A stretch of DNA of 64,000 nucleotides from Bradysia coprophila (Eukaryota > Arthropoda > Insecta > Diptera > Sciaridae). Shown piece after piece: positions 11,154 to 22,890 of this stretch. The notes below the pieces were generated by a model, which made no database searches, was not told where the DNA came from, and saw only the letters and a program-made list of their open reading frames with translations. The stretch's first letter is position 1; every line of letters begins with the position of its first letter. The stretch lies in NCBI RefSeq assembly GCF_014529535.1, contig NW_023503493.1, positions 2,294,001 through 2,358,000 of the forward strand, in the 5' to 3' direction. Position numbers and translations under genes: made by a program.

Positions 11154-12433
11154 ACATTTTGTTACGAGTGATGAAGAGTTGCGGAGCCAAGAAGGACAAG
11201 CTTACGACGTGTACTTGAAAACTGAAATGAGACAAATCCACAACAACGCAAGCCAGAAATCACTATACACTGACTACAGCGTCTTCAGCCGTTTCAACAA
11301 CAAAACATGCACACTTGATCGCGGCCGGAAATAGTCATTTGTGTACCTGTTTTGGACGATTGATTTTAGGCAATTTCGCGGATTGTAGGCCGAACGAAGT
11401 GAGGTCTACAAGCGAAAGTGCCTTAAATCAACCGTCCCAAACAGGTGCACATGTGAGTTTTCATGCAGAGGGCCGGAAACCCGAGAAAATTCGAAAAATT
11501 GCCCTCATTTTCGGCCCCGAAGCATGAAAAATATATATGAAAATCAATGTTCTGTGGTGGACGGATGAAAAAGCAGAAAAAGCTCGAACATTGAATCAGC
11601 GTAAAAACTACGAATTGTGATGTGGTCTTCATGAACTAATAGTACATTACTGCTATAAGGCTGTATGTAAGAGACGTGTACGTATACGAGCGCTTTCGCT
11701 TGCTAAGTATCGCGCACGTGCTAAAACTGATGTAAGTTTTTTTTCCAAAACTTCATAAGTCGCACGTATACATGTAACGTGGGTGATTCTTTTATAGAAA
11801 GTGGTGCAATCGTGCAATGTATCCACATCGCTGAATTTGTTTCATTTCAATTATGATTCGCTAGACTTATTCGTGTGCAAATCGGTATAGTGTTCGATAG
11901 AGCACTGTATCGAGTACCACTCTCGCCATGGCCTGATGAGAAATGGTATTTCTGAACTGCATTTTAATGCAAAACGTTGAAAGACGTATTCAATTTTCTC
12001 ATAGATCGAAACAGTCAGTGTTCGAAATGTCTTGCTTAATTTGCGTTCGTTGATTTACTGACTTCGACAGCACTGACTTCGAAAAAGTGAATGAGCAGCT
12101 GAAATTGCAGCAAAAAACTACATTTTCAATTCAATTTTTCTGTACTTCTCAGAGAGAGGTATTTGCGGCCAAGAAAGTACTTTCTCGACGTTCCCTCCGG
12201 CCGAAAATGGATTTTCATATATATTTTTCCGGCCGCGATCAAGTGTGCATGTTTTGTTGTTGAAACGGCTGTAGAGTGATTTCTATGTTAATGGTGTTGT
12301 GGTTTCGTCTCATTTCAGTTTTCAAGCACAAAAATCGTCGTTTGTGACTCAAGATGACAGCTGAATTTTCGGTACACGTCGTAAGCTTGTCCGAACCGAA
12401 AAATTCAACTTTTCATCACTCGTAACAAAATGT
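11154..12433. mobile_element. 1.28-kb non-autonomous TIR transposon
   Basis: Arms of about 180-200 bp, starting ACATTTTGTTACGAGTGATG at the left and mirrored at the right (to 12,433), share ACGTCGTAAGCTTGTCC and CGCGGCCGG motifs in inverted order. The interior has an inner palindrome around 11,340-11,450 (TTTTGGACGATTGATTT with its inverse), the dispersed repeat copy at 11,852-12,010, and no transposase ORF. Confidence 0.8.
11852..12010. repeat. Dispersed repeat, copy 2
   Basis: Same block as 5,126-5,290, including TATAGTGTTCGATAGAGCAC and CGCCATGGCCTGATGA. Here it lies inside a TIR transposon. Confidence 0.65.
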
Positions 12434-13789
12434 ACAATTTTGATCTAATTTTGTCTGTTCAAGGAAATTTTCGAGTGGCGGAAGTAGACTTCAAATTTAC
12501 ACCTTAAAACCACATTCATCGAGACACTACTCATGCATGTTTGGTGTCGTTAGAAAGGTAAGTAGCAATTAACAGAAACAATGTCTCCGTTTTTTTTCGG
12601 ATGCACAGGAACCGTTAGAAGTTCGCTGAAGTAATCACATTTTTACCCTCACTTTCAACATGTTTCAGTGTGGACGAATTTTAAACCCTATTTGCCGTGA
12701 AACTACATGCAATTACCCCACACGACCTTGTATGTTTCGTGTAACTGAAGTAAATTCCATAAGAAAAGTTCATGTTTCCCGTTTTCGGTTTTTGATCGCT
12801 TTCCGCTAGCCACACAAACTTCGACGATTTTTTTCGAAAGTGGTTTTGGCTTCTTGTGACCAATATATATCTAGCCATATATCAAAAAATCCACTGGAAA
12901 ATGTGTCCGATATCGGCAGGCTGTTTTTCAAAAGAATCCCTCACCACAAAATGATACGAAGTTCAAAATAATTGCGATGCATCGAATTGGCATTCAACGC
13001 CTTCGATAAAACTTCGTTTTATTAATGCGACACAGTGACACTCATAGCCATCACAACGGCACAATCGTACGTAATTGTTAGAACAATAAATTGAATTGAA
13101 AGATGAAAGATCTCCCATACATACATACGGTGTTACGTTTCACTGCTAAGGAATCGAATTTAGGTAATTCGATTACTTTCGCAACAAGATAACAGTGCAC
13201 AAGATTCGTATATAATGATATCGTTCCAGAGCGAATAAAAATCAAATCAGAGTTGAAAAGGCAGGCATAGGAGGAAAAGCGAACATTTTAAAGGCCAATC
13301 TAGTTTCACTGCTAATGAAGGAAAATTAACGCTAGAAAATGTAATTAATGTTTCACCAAAGTTGTAACGCTAATTAAAGCTTACCCTGGCTACACATTCA
13401 GTGTGTATTTTAAACATCAAAGATCCAATTTTAATGTACCCCTCTCCACCTCATCTGGAATCCATATTCGAAGATAAAAGCTAATTTTAGAGTTGTCATT
13501 GGTACACGGGGAGGTTAAAATTTGTGTAAATATTATACTTATCATTATCGATATATCAACGCCATCCAAGGCACTAGGAACATATATATGGAGAACGGAG
13601 AGATATAATTACTGTGAAGACGGTTAAGCACGGTAAACGCATGTGCATTAATGAAGTTAAGCAACAAACGTATCATAAAAAGTCCATTGTTTAACAGGTG
13701 GATTGATAACACGTTCATGTTTTGATTGCTTACATCTATCAGCCTTTACAAAATTCCAACTCGAATGATTTGCAGCATTCGCTCAGCTC
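12434..13789. other. Intergenic, mostly featureless
   Basis: About 12,535-12,750 has scattered similarity to the palindromic element at 39,720-39,962 (GTCGTTAGAAAGGTAA; CATGCAATTACCCCACACGA). No gene recognised. Confidence 0.4.
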
Positions 13790-14700
13790 TCACTGCAGAC
13801 TTCTTTTTGAATGCAAACTTGTCTATGACTACAAATTTCTCTATGACTGCAAACTTTGCTCTGGCTTCAAACTTCGATCTGACTGCAAACTTTTATATTG
13901 TTGCAAACTTAACTATGTCCATAAACTTTGCTATAGTGACAAACTTCACTCTGGCTGCAAACTTTTCTCTAGCTGTAAACTTTGTTCTGGCTTCAAACAT
14001 ATATTTTGCTGCAAACTTTTCTCCACCTGCAAACTTTGTTCTTGCTTCAAACTTCGATCTGACTGCAAACTTTGCTATAGTGACAAACTTCACTCTAGCT
14101 ACAAACTCTACTCTGGCTGCAAACGTCACTCTAGCTACAAATTTTGTTATGGTTTCAAACATCTTGCTGACTGCAAACTTTCTTCTAGCTGCAAACTTTA
14201 TTCTGGCTGCAAACCTCACTCTAGATGCAAACTTCACTATAGCTACAAACTTCACTCTGGCTGCAAACTTATATCTATATGTAAACTATGCTCTGGCTTC
14301 AAACATCTATTTTGCTACAAACTTTGTTCTGGCTTCAAACTTCGATCTGACTGCAAACTTTGCTATAGTGACAAACTTCACTCTAGCTACAAACTTCACT
14401 CTGGCTACAACTTTTCTCTAGCTACAAACTTTGTTCTGGTTTCAAACATCTATCTGACTGCAAACTTCGTTCTGGCTGCAAACTTCACTCTAGATGCAAA
14501 CTTCACTCTAGCTACAAACTTCACTCTGTCTGCAAACGTCACTCTGACTGCAAACTTATATCTCTATGTAAACTATGCTCTGGCTTCAAACATCTATTTT
14601 GCTGCAAACTTTTCTATAGCTACAAACTTTGTTCTGGCTTCAAACTTCGATCTGACTGCGAACTTTGCTATAGTGACAAACTTCACTCTGCTTACAAAAA
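13790..14700. repeat. 18-bp minisatellite of about 50 units
   Basis: Degenerate 18-bp units of the form GCAAACTTCACTCTAGCT fill about 0.9 kb. Because the unit length is divisible by three, several frames stay open: a plus ORF of 331 codons (13,722-14,717) of Cys-Lys-Leu hexapeptides, a second plus ORF of 231 codons (Ala-Asn-Phe hexapeptides), and a 120-codon minus ORF. No splice context, signal peptide or conserved non-repeat domain supports translation, so I annotate DNA repeat rather than gene. Confidence 0.8.
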
Positions 14701-15549
14701 TTCTCTCTATTATGTAAATAAGAAAACTGATCCTGATCAAGGATTGTTTTTTTTTTTCATTTAAAAGCATACCAAACCCAAAGAAAGACTACCTACTATG
14801 TGTATCGTATTCGATTCTCAGAATAGAACACCATCAGTGCTGTCAACATTCTGACTTCTGATAACATTTTCCTGTTCGGATTACAATAAATTCTTTCTAC
14901 GTGCCGCCACCTCTATTGAAACCTATAAGAATATTGACGACCCATCTTCCAACTTTCTCGGTTGGATATTAAAAAGAAAATCCCCGTTCTTCAAACATTT
15001 TTCTATTTTTCTATTCAAAAGTTTAAAGAACTTTTTCCCATTCGAAAAATATCAATAAAAATATTAACTCTCATACCTCATACACCGCCACGCTATGCTA
15101 ACACTCGATCCCATTATTCCGCTATACCTTTGTATACACAAAAATGTTAAAATCCTCAACAACCAGATAACATTCCTACTGATGGCATCTGGAAATAATC
15201 ATTACGCGAATGTATTACAACCATTTACATCACACAGCATAAAAATGCGAAAATTTTTCTCCGATTATGTGGAACAGAATGTTTACAATGGGCTTTCTGT
15301 GGTTTGTTCTCGTCATAAAAGTGGAAATGGGAAGAGATTTTTTTTTTGTATATACGCGACAGGTAACTCATTGTATAGACGGTATAGACTGCTTATATGG
15401 TATAGTTGTTGTTGAATGTTTTAAATCGCAATAAGTTTTTCCCTCCCTTTTCTACAAGTAAACTGCTAAGATACTTCTACGGAATTTTTTTCCCTGTTTT
15501 TGTTTAGATAAGCAGCTAAAAATTTCAGATTGACTTTAGTCGAACAAGA
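14701..15549. other. Intergenic, nothing recognised
   Basis: AT-rich DNA following the minisatellite. A 106-codon ORF at 15,095 has no recognisable feature. Confidence 0.45.
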
Positions 15550-15965
15550 GTTATTTGTGTACCGAGGGGAGATAATAGAAAATTTCAACTCGCTTCGCTC
15601 TGGTAGCAATTTCGCTCGAGTTGGAATTTTCTATTTCTTCCAGAGGTGAACACAACGTTGTTCATGGGGGCATGAACAAGAGTTATTTGTGTACCGAGGG
15701 AAGAAAATTGGAAATTTCAACTCGCTTCGCACTGGTCGCAATTTCGCTCGAGTTGGAATTTTCTATTTCTTCCAGAGGTGAACACAACGTAGTTCGTGGG
15801 GGATTTACCGATTTTCTTCAAGGAACAAAAAACATCAAATTCTCTAAACTTTTTTTGAAAACATAAACAAAGTGACAGTTTGAATGAGAAAAGCTCTATT
15901 TTCTCCCAATGGGAGAGACAGAGCTGCACTTTTCGTTTTCTTACTAGAAATGTCATTCGTCTAAT
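15550..15965. repeat. Dispersed repeat with internal duplication
   Basis: A block starting GAGTTATTTGTGTACCGAGG and containing AACTCGCTTCGC is present twice in tandem (about 15,550 and 15,673, spacing about 123 bp), then continues into AACAAAGTGACAGTTTGAAT shared with 10,965-11,060. Unclassified transposon-derived sequence. Confidence 0.6.
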
Positions 15966-17694
15966 GAAATAGGTCTCTTCCATCGTACTGTGAAAATGAT
16001 TTTTGGCAAGTCGATAACGAACGAGAGCATCCACCCACAGAGCCGTAACCTCAACATTTCGTCAAGAATAATTTTTTTTTTGATTATCTATGGATGACGT
16101 TTTGACAGCGGTTGGAGAAAATAAGGTGAATCACATCGGACATACAAAAATAGATATTTGTTTACCAAGTGAAGAAAATACGAAATGCCAACAATAGTTG
16201 TAATTGATTACTTCTGCCCGTCAAATCACCCCAGGGGAGAAGCAACTGTCATTAGAGAAAAAGAGAAAGAGACATAGAGAGAGAGAGAGAGCGTCAACAA
16301 AACGCCATCTTCTCACGGCATTTGAGTGCAGAAAATAAGGTAAATCACACGGCGCGTATGAAAATTGTAATTTTCTTTGTGGCATTTCAGTGTGATGCCT
16401 TCATTTAAACCAAATTGTTAAAATTATTTTTCCGTCAAAGCTGAAAATATTTCCTATATTTTGAAAATTTAACAATACCGCGCTAAGTTTATGGAAGCAA
16501 ACAACAAACAACTTCCGATTTCCTTTCATAAAATACTTTTACGTGTTAATAGTAGACTACGTAACTGTTTCGACGATTTTGTTTGGATGTTAAGTGTAAA
16601 TATCCCACGGCAAGGCTAAACTCAATGACAATCTGACTTCTACTCACGTCGTTTCTTTGATCTGACTATGTCCAATTTTTGTGCCCCTTCCAATGACACG
16701 GGAAGTAAGGTGGCATTTTCCACCCGCTATAACACGCAAATTTATTTAACTCAAACTTTGTGCAAAACTTTAACAATTCGCTTACGAAAGCCATTTCCGT
16801 TTCAAGTTCAGTCGTCTGCCGAACATACATAACTCTCAGACTGTTTTATTATATTATTACAACACATAAGTATAACCGTAAGCGGTACATCAGTATACGG
16901 TGTATTGTTTGGTAATGGAAAACCATGTTAAGTAAAATTAATGATTACAGTCACGTCTGATCAAATAAACGGGGTAGAGATTTTTTAGAGCAAAATTTTT
17001 TGTTGGTTGTAAGTTTCCCGTTTACTTTTGTTACCATTTGTACCTTCTCAAATTTCTTTTCGTTCATGCCGTTGGCGTAATGCTGGCTGACATGTATTGC
17101 TGTTTGGGTGGCAAATGGCAAATTGAGTTAAATATTTTCGAAAAGTAAATTATATCGAAACAAAGAAAACTTTTCGTTGGGAACGGAGATTTTAATTATT
17201 TTAAGTGAGGTTGAACAGGTGGAGTTGGTTTTGTGAAAATACGGTGGACAGAAGGAAGTAATAGATTCGATTATTCGAGATAATATGTTGGCTGTCTGTT
17301 TAAGGTTAATTACACAGGGGTTTCTATGCCAAAAAATTGTGTATCGATCTACACTCAGTAAATGACAAATGAATTTTAATATTAGAAATTTGATAACTAC
17401 GCGAAGAAGTCAGCGCCATCTGTAGTAAATTTCTGCATTTTTTGACGTTCGAATATTGGAAAACAAATTTCTTAAAAGTTAAGATATGGTCAAAAAAGAC
17501 GTCAAATAAAGAGTTTTCAGTTTTAAGCGAAAATTGAACTTCATACCACTTCAGGACATATTCACTCGGACAACGATACTATGCCGCTGACACAAACGGA
17601 GAGGGAAATGATGCTTAGAAACTTAAGCTCAAATGTAATAGATTTTCGTATATTTCTATTACATTTCTCGTACATTTGGTCATAAAATAGACCT
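15966..17694. other. Intergenic with a GA microsatellite
   Basis: A GA-rich simple repeat lies at about 16,256-16,291. The remainder is AT-rich and I find no gene or clear mobile element. Confidence 0.45.
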
Positions 17695-17765
17695 TTTAAG
17701 TTCGAAAAAAGACTAGATGGTATGGGAGGCTGAACTGACAGCAGTAAGCAGACCATCCAGTCACT
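17695..17765. mobile_element. MITE family A, single terminus
   Basis: GACCTTTTAAGTTCGAAAAA followed by AGACTAGATGG and a TGACAGCAG motif matches the left arms at 704 and 29,191. No mirror arm is present before the next element. Confidence 0.55.
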
Positions 17766-17777
17766 TTTTCAACTAAG

Positions 17778-18379
17778 GAGCCAAACCACATCAAATCTTT
17801 TTGTCGTTAAGTGACAGTTTTGTCATTCACATTTTTGACGTAGAAACATTTCGTCACAATCGATAGAAAGAATATTGAGAATGAATTGTTTGGATGAATC
17901 GTGTGAATGAATCGATTGAAAGAATCTTGAGAATGAATCGTTTGAATGAATCGTGTGAATGAATTGTATGAATGAACCGAGTGAATGAATCGTATGAATG
18001 AACCTAGTGAATGAACCGATAGAATGAATCGTATAAATGAACCGAGTGAATGAATCATATGAATGAACCGAGTGAATGAATCATGTGAATGAATCGTGAG
18101 AATAAACCGATAGAATGAACAGAAAGAATGAATTGTGTGAATGAATCGATTGAAAGAATCTTGAAAATGAATCGTTTGAATCAACCGAGTAAGTTAATCT
18201 CTTGAATGAATCGTTTGAATCAACCGTGTGCACTGCAATTAATTCATGAAAAACAATCACCTATCACATCTGCAGTGAAACAACGGCTGCTAGGAATCTC
18301 CCGCCGGAGTGATTCACAATAATACACAAAATGTCAAAACTGTCACTTCACGGCAGAAAGTTTTCATGTGATTTGGCCA
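17778..18379. mobile_element. MITE family C carrying a minisatellite and an antisense P450 fragment
   Basis: The ends (GAGCCAAACCACATCAAA and, inverted, CATGTGATTTGGCC, each followed inward by the CTGTCACTTCACGGCAGAAA-type block) match the family copy at 9,545. The interior is different. From about 17,880 to 18,220 it is a 13-bp minisatellite (consensus GAATGAATCGTGT, about 25 units). From 18,204 to about 18,280 its reverse complement matches P450 bases 20,438-20,513 with about four substitutions and one single-base gap by eye: the last codons of exon 2, the GTGATT splice donor and the start of intron 2. The minisatellite is the reverse complement of the one in that intron. Capture of a gene fragment by the element is the simplest reading. 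Confidence 0.8.
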
Positions 18380-18382
18380 GAT

Positions 18383-18559
18383 AAATGATAAGTTGGTACG
18401 CCTGTGGCGAGATAGAAGGAACATTGAAATGACAGTTGGCTTCTATGAGAGAGAATGTGAGAGTATTTGTATGTAACTCTCTCACATTCTCTCCCATAGC
18501 AGCCAACTGTCATTCCAATGTTCCTTCTATCTCGCCACAGGCGTACCAACTTATCATTT
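18383..18559. mobile_element. Near-perfect foldback element
   Basis: Arms of about 80 bp, starting AAATGATAAGTTGGTACGCC and ending with the inverse, differ at only a few positions and flank a loop of about 12 bp. It abuts the right end of the preceding MITE. Transcription from either side would give a long hairpin RNA. Confidence 0.8.
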
Positions 18560-19834
18560 CTCTGTAGCAGAGGTCTATTTTTTTCTGAACTAACTTCACT
18601 GCAGTGACGTTTCATGGAAATTTATCAGAGTGAAGTTGTTTCACCTACAGCACAAAGAATGAAGTACTCGAAAAAAGTGTGGTTACCTATTAGCTTCCAT
18701 ACTGTGCACGAGTCTGAAAACATCTCTTGACGAGTGGGAAAATTAATTTGTTTGCAATGTTAAACGGTATTTCTCGGAACTGTTTCTTTTTCTTGTTTTT
18801 TTTTTGCCTTGTGGTTAATTATGTTGTTTGTGCAGGACATAATGAGGAAGAAAATTTTCCATCAAAACAACTTTAATTCAACATCAAAAAGTTTAGTTTT
18901 TAGCTGACAAAGGATTCGTTTCTTTGGTGACATACGTCAGTCACTAGGTGCAAAGGATAAAATATAGTAAGGGGAAAGTACCTCAGAAAACGGTAATGGT
19001 TGAAGACCAAAACCTCTTCTGCTTGATTTTCGACGTCATAATTTTTTTGACTCTCGCAATTTATGAGTGTGTCCAAAGAAAAATCATTTTTGTTGGACAT
19101 TCCGTTTCTGTTCGAACAATCTGACGTTGCCTATTACAGTTGGACGATTTTCTTGTAAAAAGACGAAAAAGTTTAACGACCCACTGTTTGTAGAACATTT
19201 TCTTTATATATCTCGTCAATAGGAAACCTCCGAACGGGCAATTTTCTGATGAACATCAATGAAATTTCATAGCAGCAAAGTTGGTTAACAAAAAAACAGA
19301 GCGTCGACATTTATTAGTAATGCTATGAAGAAATGTACTAGAATGGAACAAAATCTGTTTCATTTGTGGATTACTTTCCAATCCGCATTTACCTGCTGAA
19401 AAGCACAATCTAGTACATTTCTAGTACATTCTTTTGTGCTATGACGTATGACACTTTATGTGTCGCAAATAATGAAGTACTAAAAAAACGGTGGGATCTT
19501 TATAGACCAACGGAAAATTCGCAAACCAATGTAACTAGCGAAGCCCAATCAGATTTTCGGCTAGACTATTCTCGGCATGTTTGTTGCTGATTTAGCGTAT
19601 AATTCAGGTGGATCTGATAACACCTTACAAAATTGGTGAGTGCTCTGGCAATGAATGAATGAAAATCGAAGCATGACGTCTTTTCTACACCTCTCGATAT
19701 ATGGTATGATAACGTGCAATCTTCATGCCGATAAACGAAGCAAATAACAATGGACCTTGGTGTTGGGAATTTAGTCGTAATTCGATTGTAGGCTACACGA
19801 GACGTTGTCAATATTCTCCTCTAATTTCCTCGAT
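18560..19834. other. Intergenic, upstream of the P450 gene
   Basis: AT-rich; short ORFs only. It presumably contains the P450 promoter, but I cannot point to a defined element. Confidence 0.4.
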
Positions 19835-22260
19835 ATGATTGCGATAGTGCTAACACTTCTGGTAGCTCTGGTGACCACCATCTACTATTACTCAATGGTC
19901 AAATATTCATTCTGGAAAAAGCACAACATACCGTACATTGAGCCCCATTTGCCGTACGGCAACATTAAAGGTGTCGGACGAATACTTCACTCGTCACAGT
20001 TGACCCATACATTTTACAAACAGCTGAAGGGAAGTGGTCCGTTCGCTGGTATTTATCTGTTCACAAAACCAGTTATTCTGGCACTGGATTTGGAATTCGT
20101 CAAAACCATTCTGATCAAAGACTTCAACTATTTCCAAGACCGTGGATTGTATTTCAGTAAGTTTTCCATTACGCACCCTCTTCCAGAGTGGATGAGATAA
20201 AATCCACTCGCTTGTTTCGTGCAGATGAACGGGACGATCCGATTTCGGCACATTTGTTTTCCGTCGATTTTGCCAGATGGAAAGTGCTACGGGCGAAATT
20301 GACGCCGACCTTTACGTCCGGACGCATGAAATTTATGTTCCAAACGATTGTTGATGTGGCTGATAATTTTCAAAAATGTTTGGCTGGCATGGTCGATGGC
20401 AATGAAAATTTCGAATTGAAGGATGTGCTGAGTCGCTTCACTACAGATGTGATAGGTGATTGTTTTTGATGAATTTAATTGCAGTACACACGGTTCATTC
20501 AAACGATTCATTCACTCTGTTCATTCACGCGATTCATTCACTCTGTTGATTCACACGGTTCATTCACTCTGTTCATTCACACGATTCATTCACTCTGTTC
20601 ATTCACACGATTCATTTACTCTGTTCATTCACACGATTCATTCACTCTGTTCATTCACGCGATTCATTCACTCTGTTGATTCACACTGTTCATTCATACA
20701 ATTCATTCCTTCTGTTTATTTTCATGATTCAATCACACAATTCATTCAAAAAATTCATTCCCACGATTCATCCACATGATTCATTCTACCTGTTCATTCG
20801 TACGATTCATTCACTCAGTTCATTCTTACGACTAATTCGTACGATTCATTCACTCTGTTCATCCAATCGATTCATTCTCTATGTTCAACCACACGATTCA
20901 TTCTCTCTGTTCATTCACACGATTCATCCACTTGGTTCATTCACACAATTCATTCGCTCTGTTCGTTCACCCAATTCATTCACTCGGTTCATTCTATCTG
21001 TTCATTCAACCGATTATGGCTTCAAGTTACACAATGAGGCTAAGTGTGTACTTCCATCACAGGCACCTGTGCATTCGGTATCAATTGTAATTCGCTGACC
21101 GATCCGAATGCCGAATTCCGAACAATGGGGAAAAGAGTGTTCGACCATGGTTCAACCAGTGGCATGCTGAAACACTTTTTCAAATCGGCGTTCAAGCATC
21201 TGGCTATCACCCTACGAATGCGAGCCGTCGAGAAAGATGTTTCCACCTTTTTCTTGGGCATTGTTAAGGAAACGGTCGAGTACCGCGAGAAAAACAATAT
21301 CAAACGGAGTGACTTTATGGATCTGTTGATTCAGTTGAAAAATCATGGTACCCTGGATGGGGCTGATGTGGGTAAACTTTCGCTGAATGAAATCGCTGCT
21401 CAGGTAATTTAAAATTTCATTTCCGTCGACTATCAGTCTTAACCGAGCGGTTTTTACGATCGAAAAGGCTTTCGTCTTCTTTATTGCCGGATTTGAAACG
21501 GCCTCGACCACTTTGTCCTTCATCCTGTACGAATTGTCCATCAACAAAGATCTGCAAGAGCGTGCACGACAAGAGATACACACGGTCTTAGCAAAGCACG
21601 ATGGGCAATTCACGTACGAGGCAATGATGTCAATGAATTACTTAGGACAGTGCATACATGGTAAGACCACAGCAAATTACAATTTAAAAGGAAACAAAAT
21701 CGAATTTTCAATCTCTTGTCTTCGAAACAGAATCGCTACGAAAATATCCACCTGGCAATCTGATCCGAACAAATGTGAATAAAGAATATCCGATACCCGG
21801 CACAGACATTGTAATGCCCAAAGAGTCATTAGTCATTGTCCCCGTGTATGCCATTCATCATGACACCGATTACTATACCAATCCAGACGAATACAATCCG
21901 GACAGATTTGAGCCCGAAGAAGTGAAAAAACGACATCCCCAAACATTTATGCCATTCGGCGACGGGTATGTAATACGTTCGCATCCATTTATCCAAATCA
22001 ATGCCATTTGCATTATTAACCTTTTGGTCTCTTCTCTCCCCTTCGTTCTTTCTGTTTACGGTTGTAAACACAGACCGCGCAATTGTGCTGGCGTCCGATT
22101 CGGAATGATGCAGATAAGAATTGGTCTGGTGACATTGCTGAAAAATTTCGAATTCTCTCTGTGCGATAGAACAATCAGGCCGATCCGATTTGCACCGGGT
22201 AATTTGGTATTGTCAATCGAACATGATTTGTGGTTGAATGTTAAGAACATTGCGAACTGA
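19835..22260 (+). CDS. Cytochrome P450, CYP6-like, complete, six exons
   Basis: Predicted microsomal monooxygenase of the CYP3 clan, the insect group mainly used for oxidising xenobiotics. Exons: 19835-20156, 20225-20455, 21063-21403, 21468-21660, 21731-21965, 22074-22260; all introns are GT-AG and the sum is 1,509 nt (502 residues, normal for the family). The start chosen places a hydrophobic anchor at residues 1-20 (IVLTLLVALVTTIYYY); an in-frame ATG ten codons earlier (19,805) is possible. Motifs: C-helix WKVLR, I-helix AGFETAST (exon 4), K-helix ESLR split by the exon 4/5 junction, and heme loop FGDGPRNCAG rebuilt across the exon 5/6 junction with its Cys thiolate ligand. Intron 2 is 607 bp and almost entirely minisatellite. 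A heme-less relative lies 1.6 kb downstream. CYP6 is inferred from overall pattern; the subfamily is not assignable here. Confidence 0.9.
20487..21012. repeat. 13-bp minisatellite filling P450 intron 2
   Basis: About 40 units alternate TTCATTCACTCTG and TTCATTCACACGA, i.e. a 26-bp higher-order doublet in the first half that decays toward the 3' end. It starts 30 bp after the splice donor and stops about 50 bp before the acceptor. ORFs of up to 140 codons here are repeat artefacts. The reverse-complement unit fills the MITE at 17,880-18,220. Confidence 0.9.
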
Positions 22261-22429
22261 GACGATTGGCGAAACGATATTTATGTTGGGACGGTGCATG
22301 GAAAAGGAGATTGCTAGGGGCAAATCATTTTGGTTGAAAAAACTGTTCAACAGTTTCAATTTGTGTAATTGGCACTAGATGAATGTAAAGAGGACCTATC
22401 ATTAATTCCACTACATTCCATAAAATCCA

Positions 22430-22890
22430 CTTCCATCGATTCATTCCACTTTCTTTACCTACCTTCCACACATTCGGTTACCGTCACTAGATTCCACTAC
22501 CTTCCGTTAATTCCACTACATTCCACAAATTCCACTTACATACATTCCACTTTCTTTACCTACCTTTCACACATTCCACTACCTCCCGTAAATTCCACTT
22601 TCTTTACCTACCTTCAGCACATTCCGGTACCTTCAATACATTCCACTACTTTACACACATTTCACTACATTTCACACATTCCACTACCTTCCATACATTA
22701 CATTTTCTTCCCTTACCTTTCATACAATCCACTTTTTTCAAATACCTTCCGCACAATCCACTTTATTCCACTATCTCCCACATACGGCTACCTCCCGTAA
22801 GTCTAGTTACGTTCCATTTAATTCACAAAAATCCATTAAGTCGGCATCCACAAGTTCCATATTACATTCCACTCCCATTAATTCTACTAG
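22430..22890. repeat. Degenerate ATTCCACTACCTTC minisatellite
   Basis: Loosely repeated 10-15-bp units (CATTCCACTACCTTCC and variants with TTTCTTTACC) begin about 170 bp after the P450 stop codon. The 143-codon ORF through it has no other support. Confidence 0.75.

Noticed and set aside
13722-14717. 331-codon ORF as a Cys/Lys-rich protein gene
   Set aside because: Several frames on both strands are open because the minisatellite unit is 18 bp; there is no signal peptide, domain or splice context.
17807-18184. 125-codon minus-strand ORF of Ile-His-Ser repeats
   Set aside because: Translation of the 13-bp array inside a MITE.
20456-21098. ORFs of 60-140 codons between P450 exons 2 and 3
   Set aside because: They are translations of the intronic 13-bp minisatellite; exons 2 and 3 join cleanly around it.
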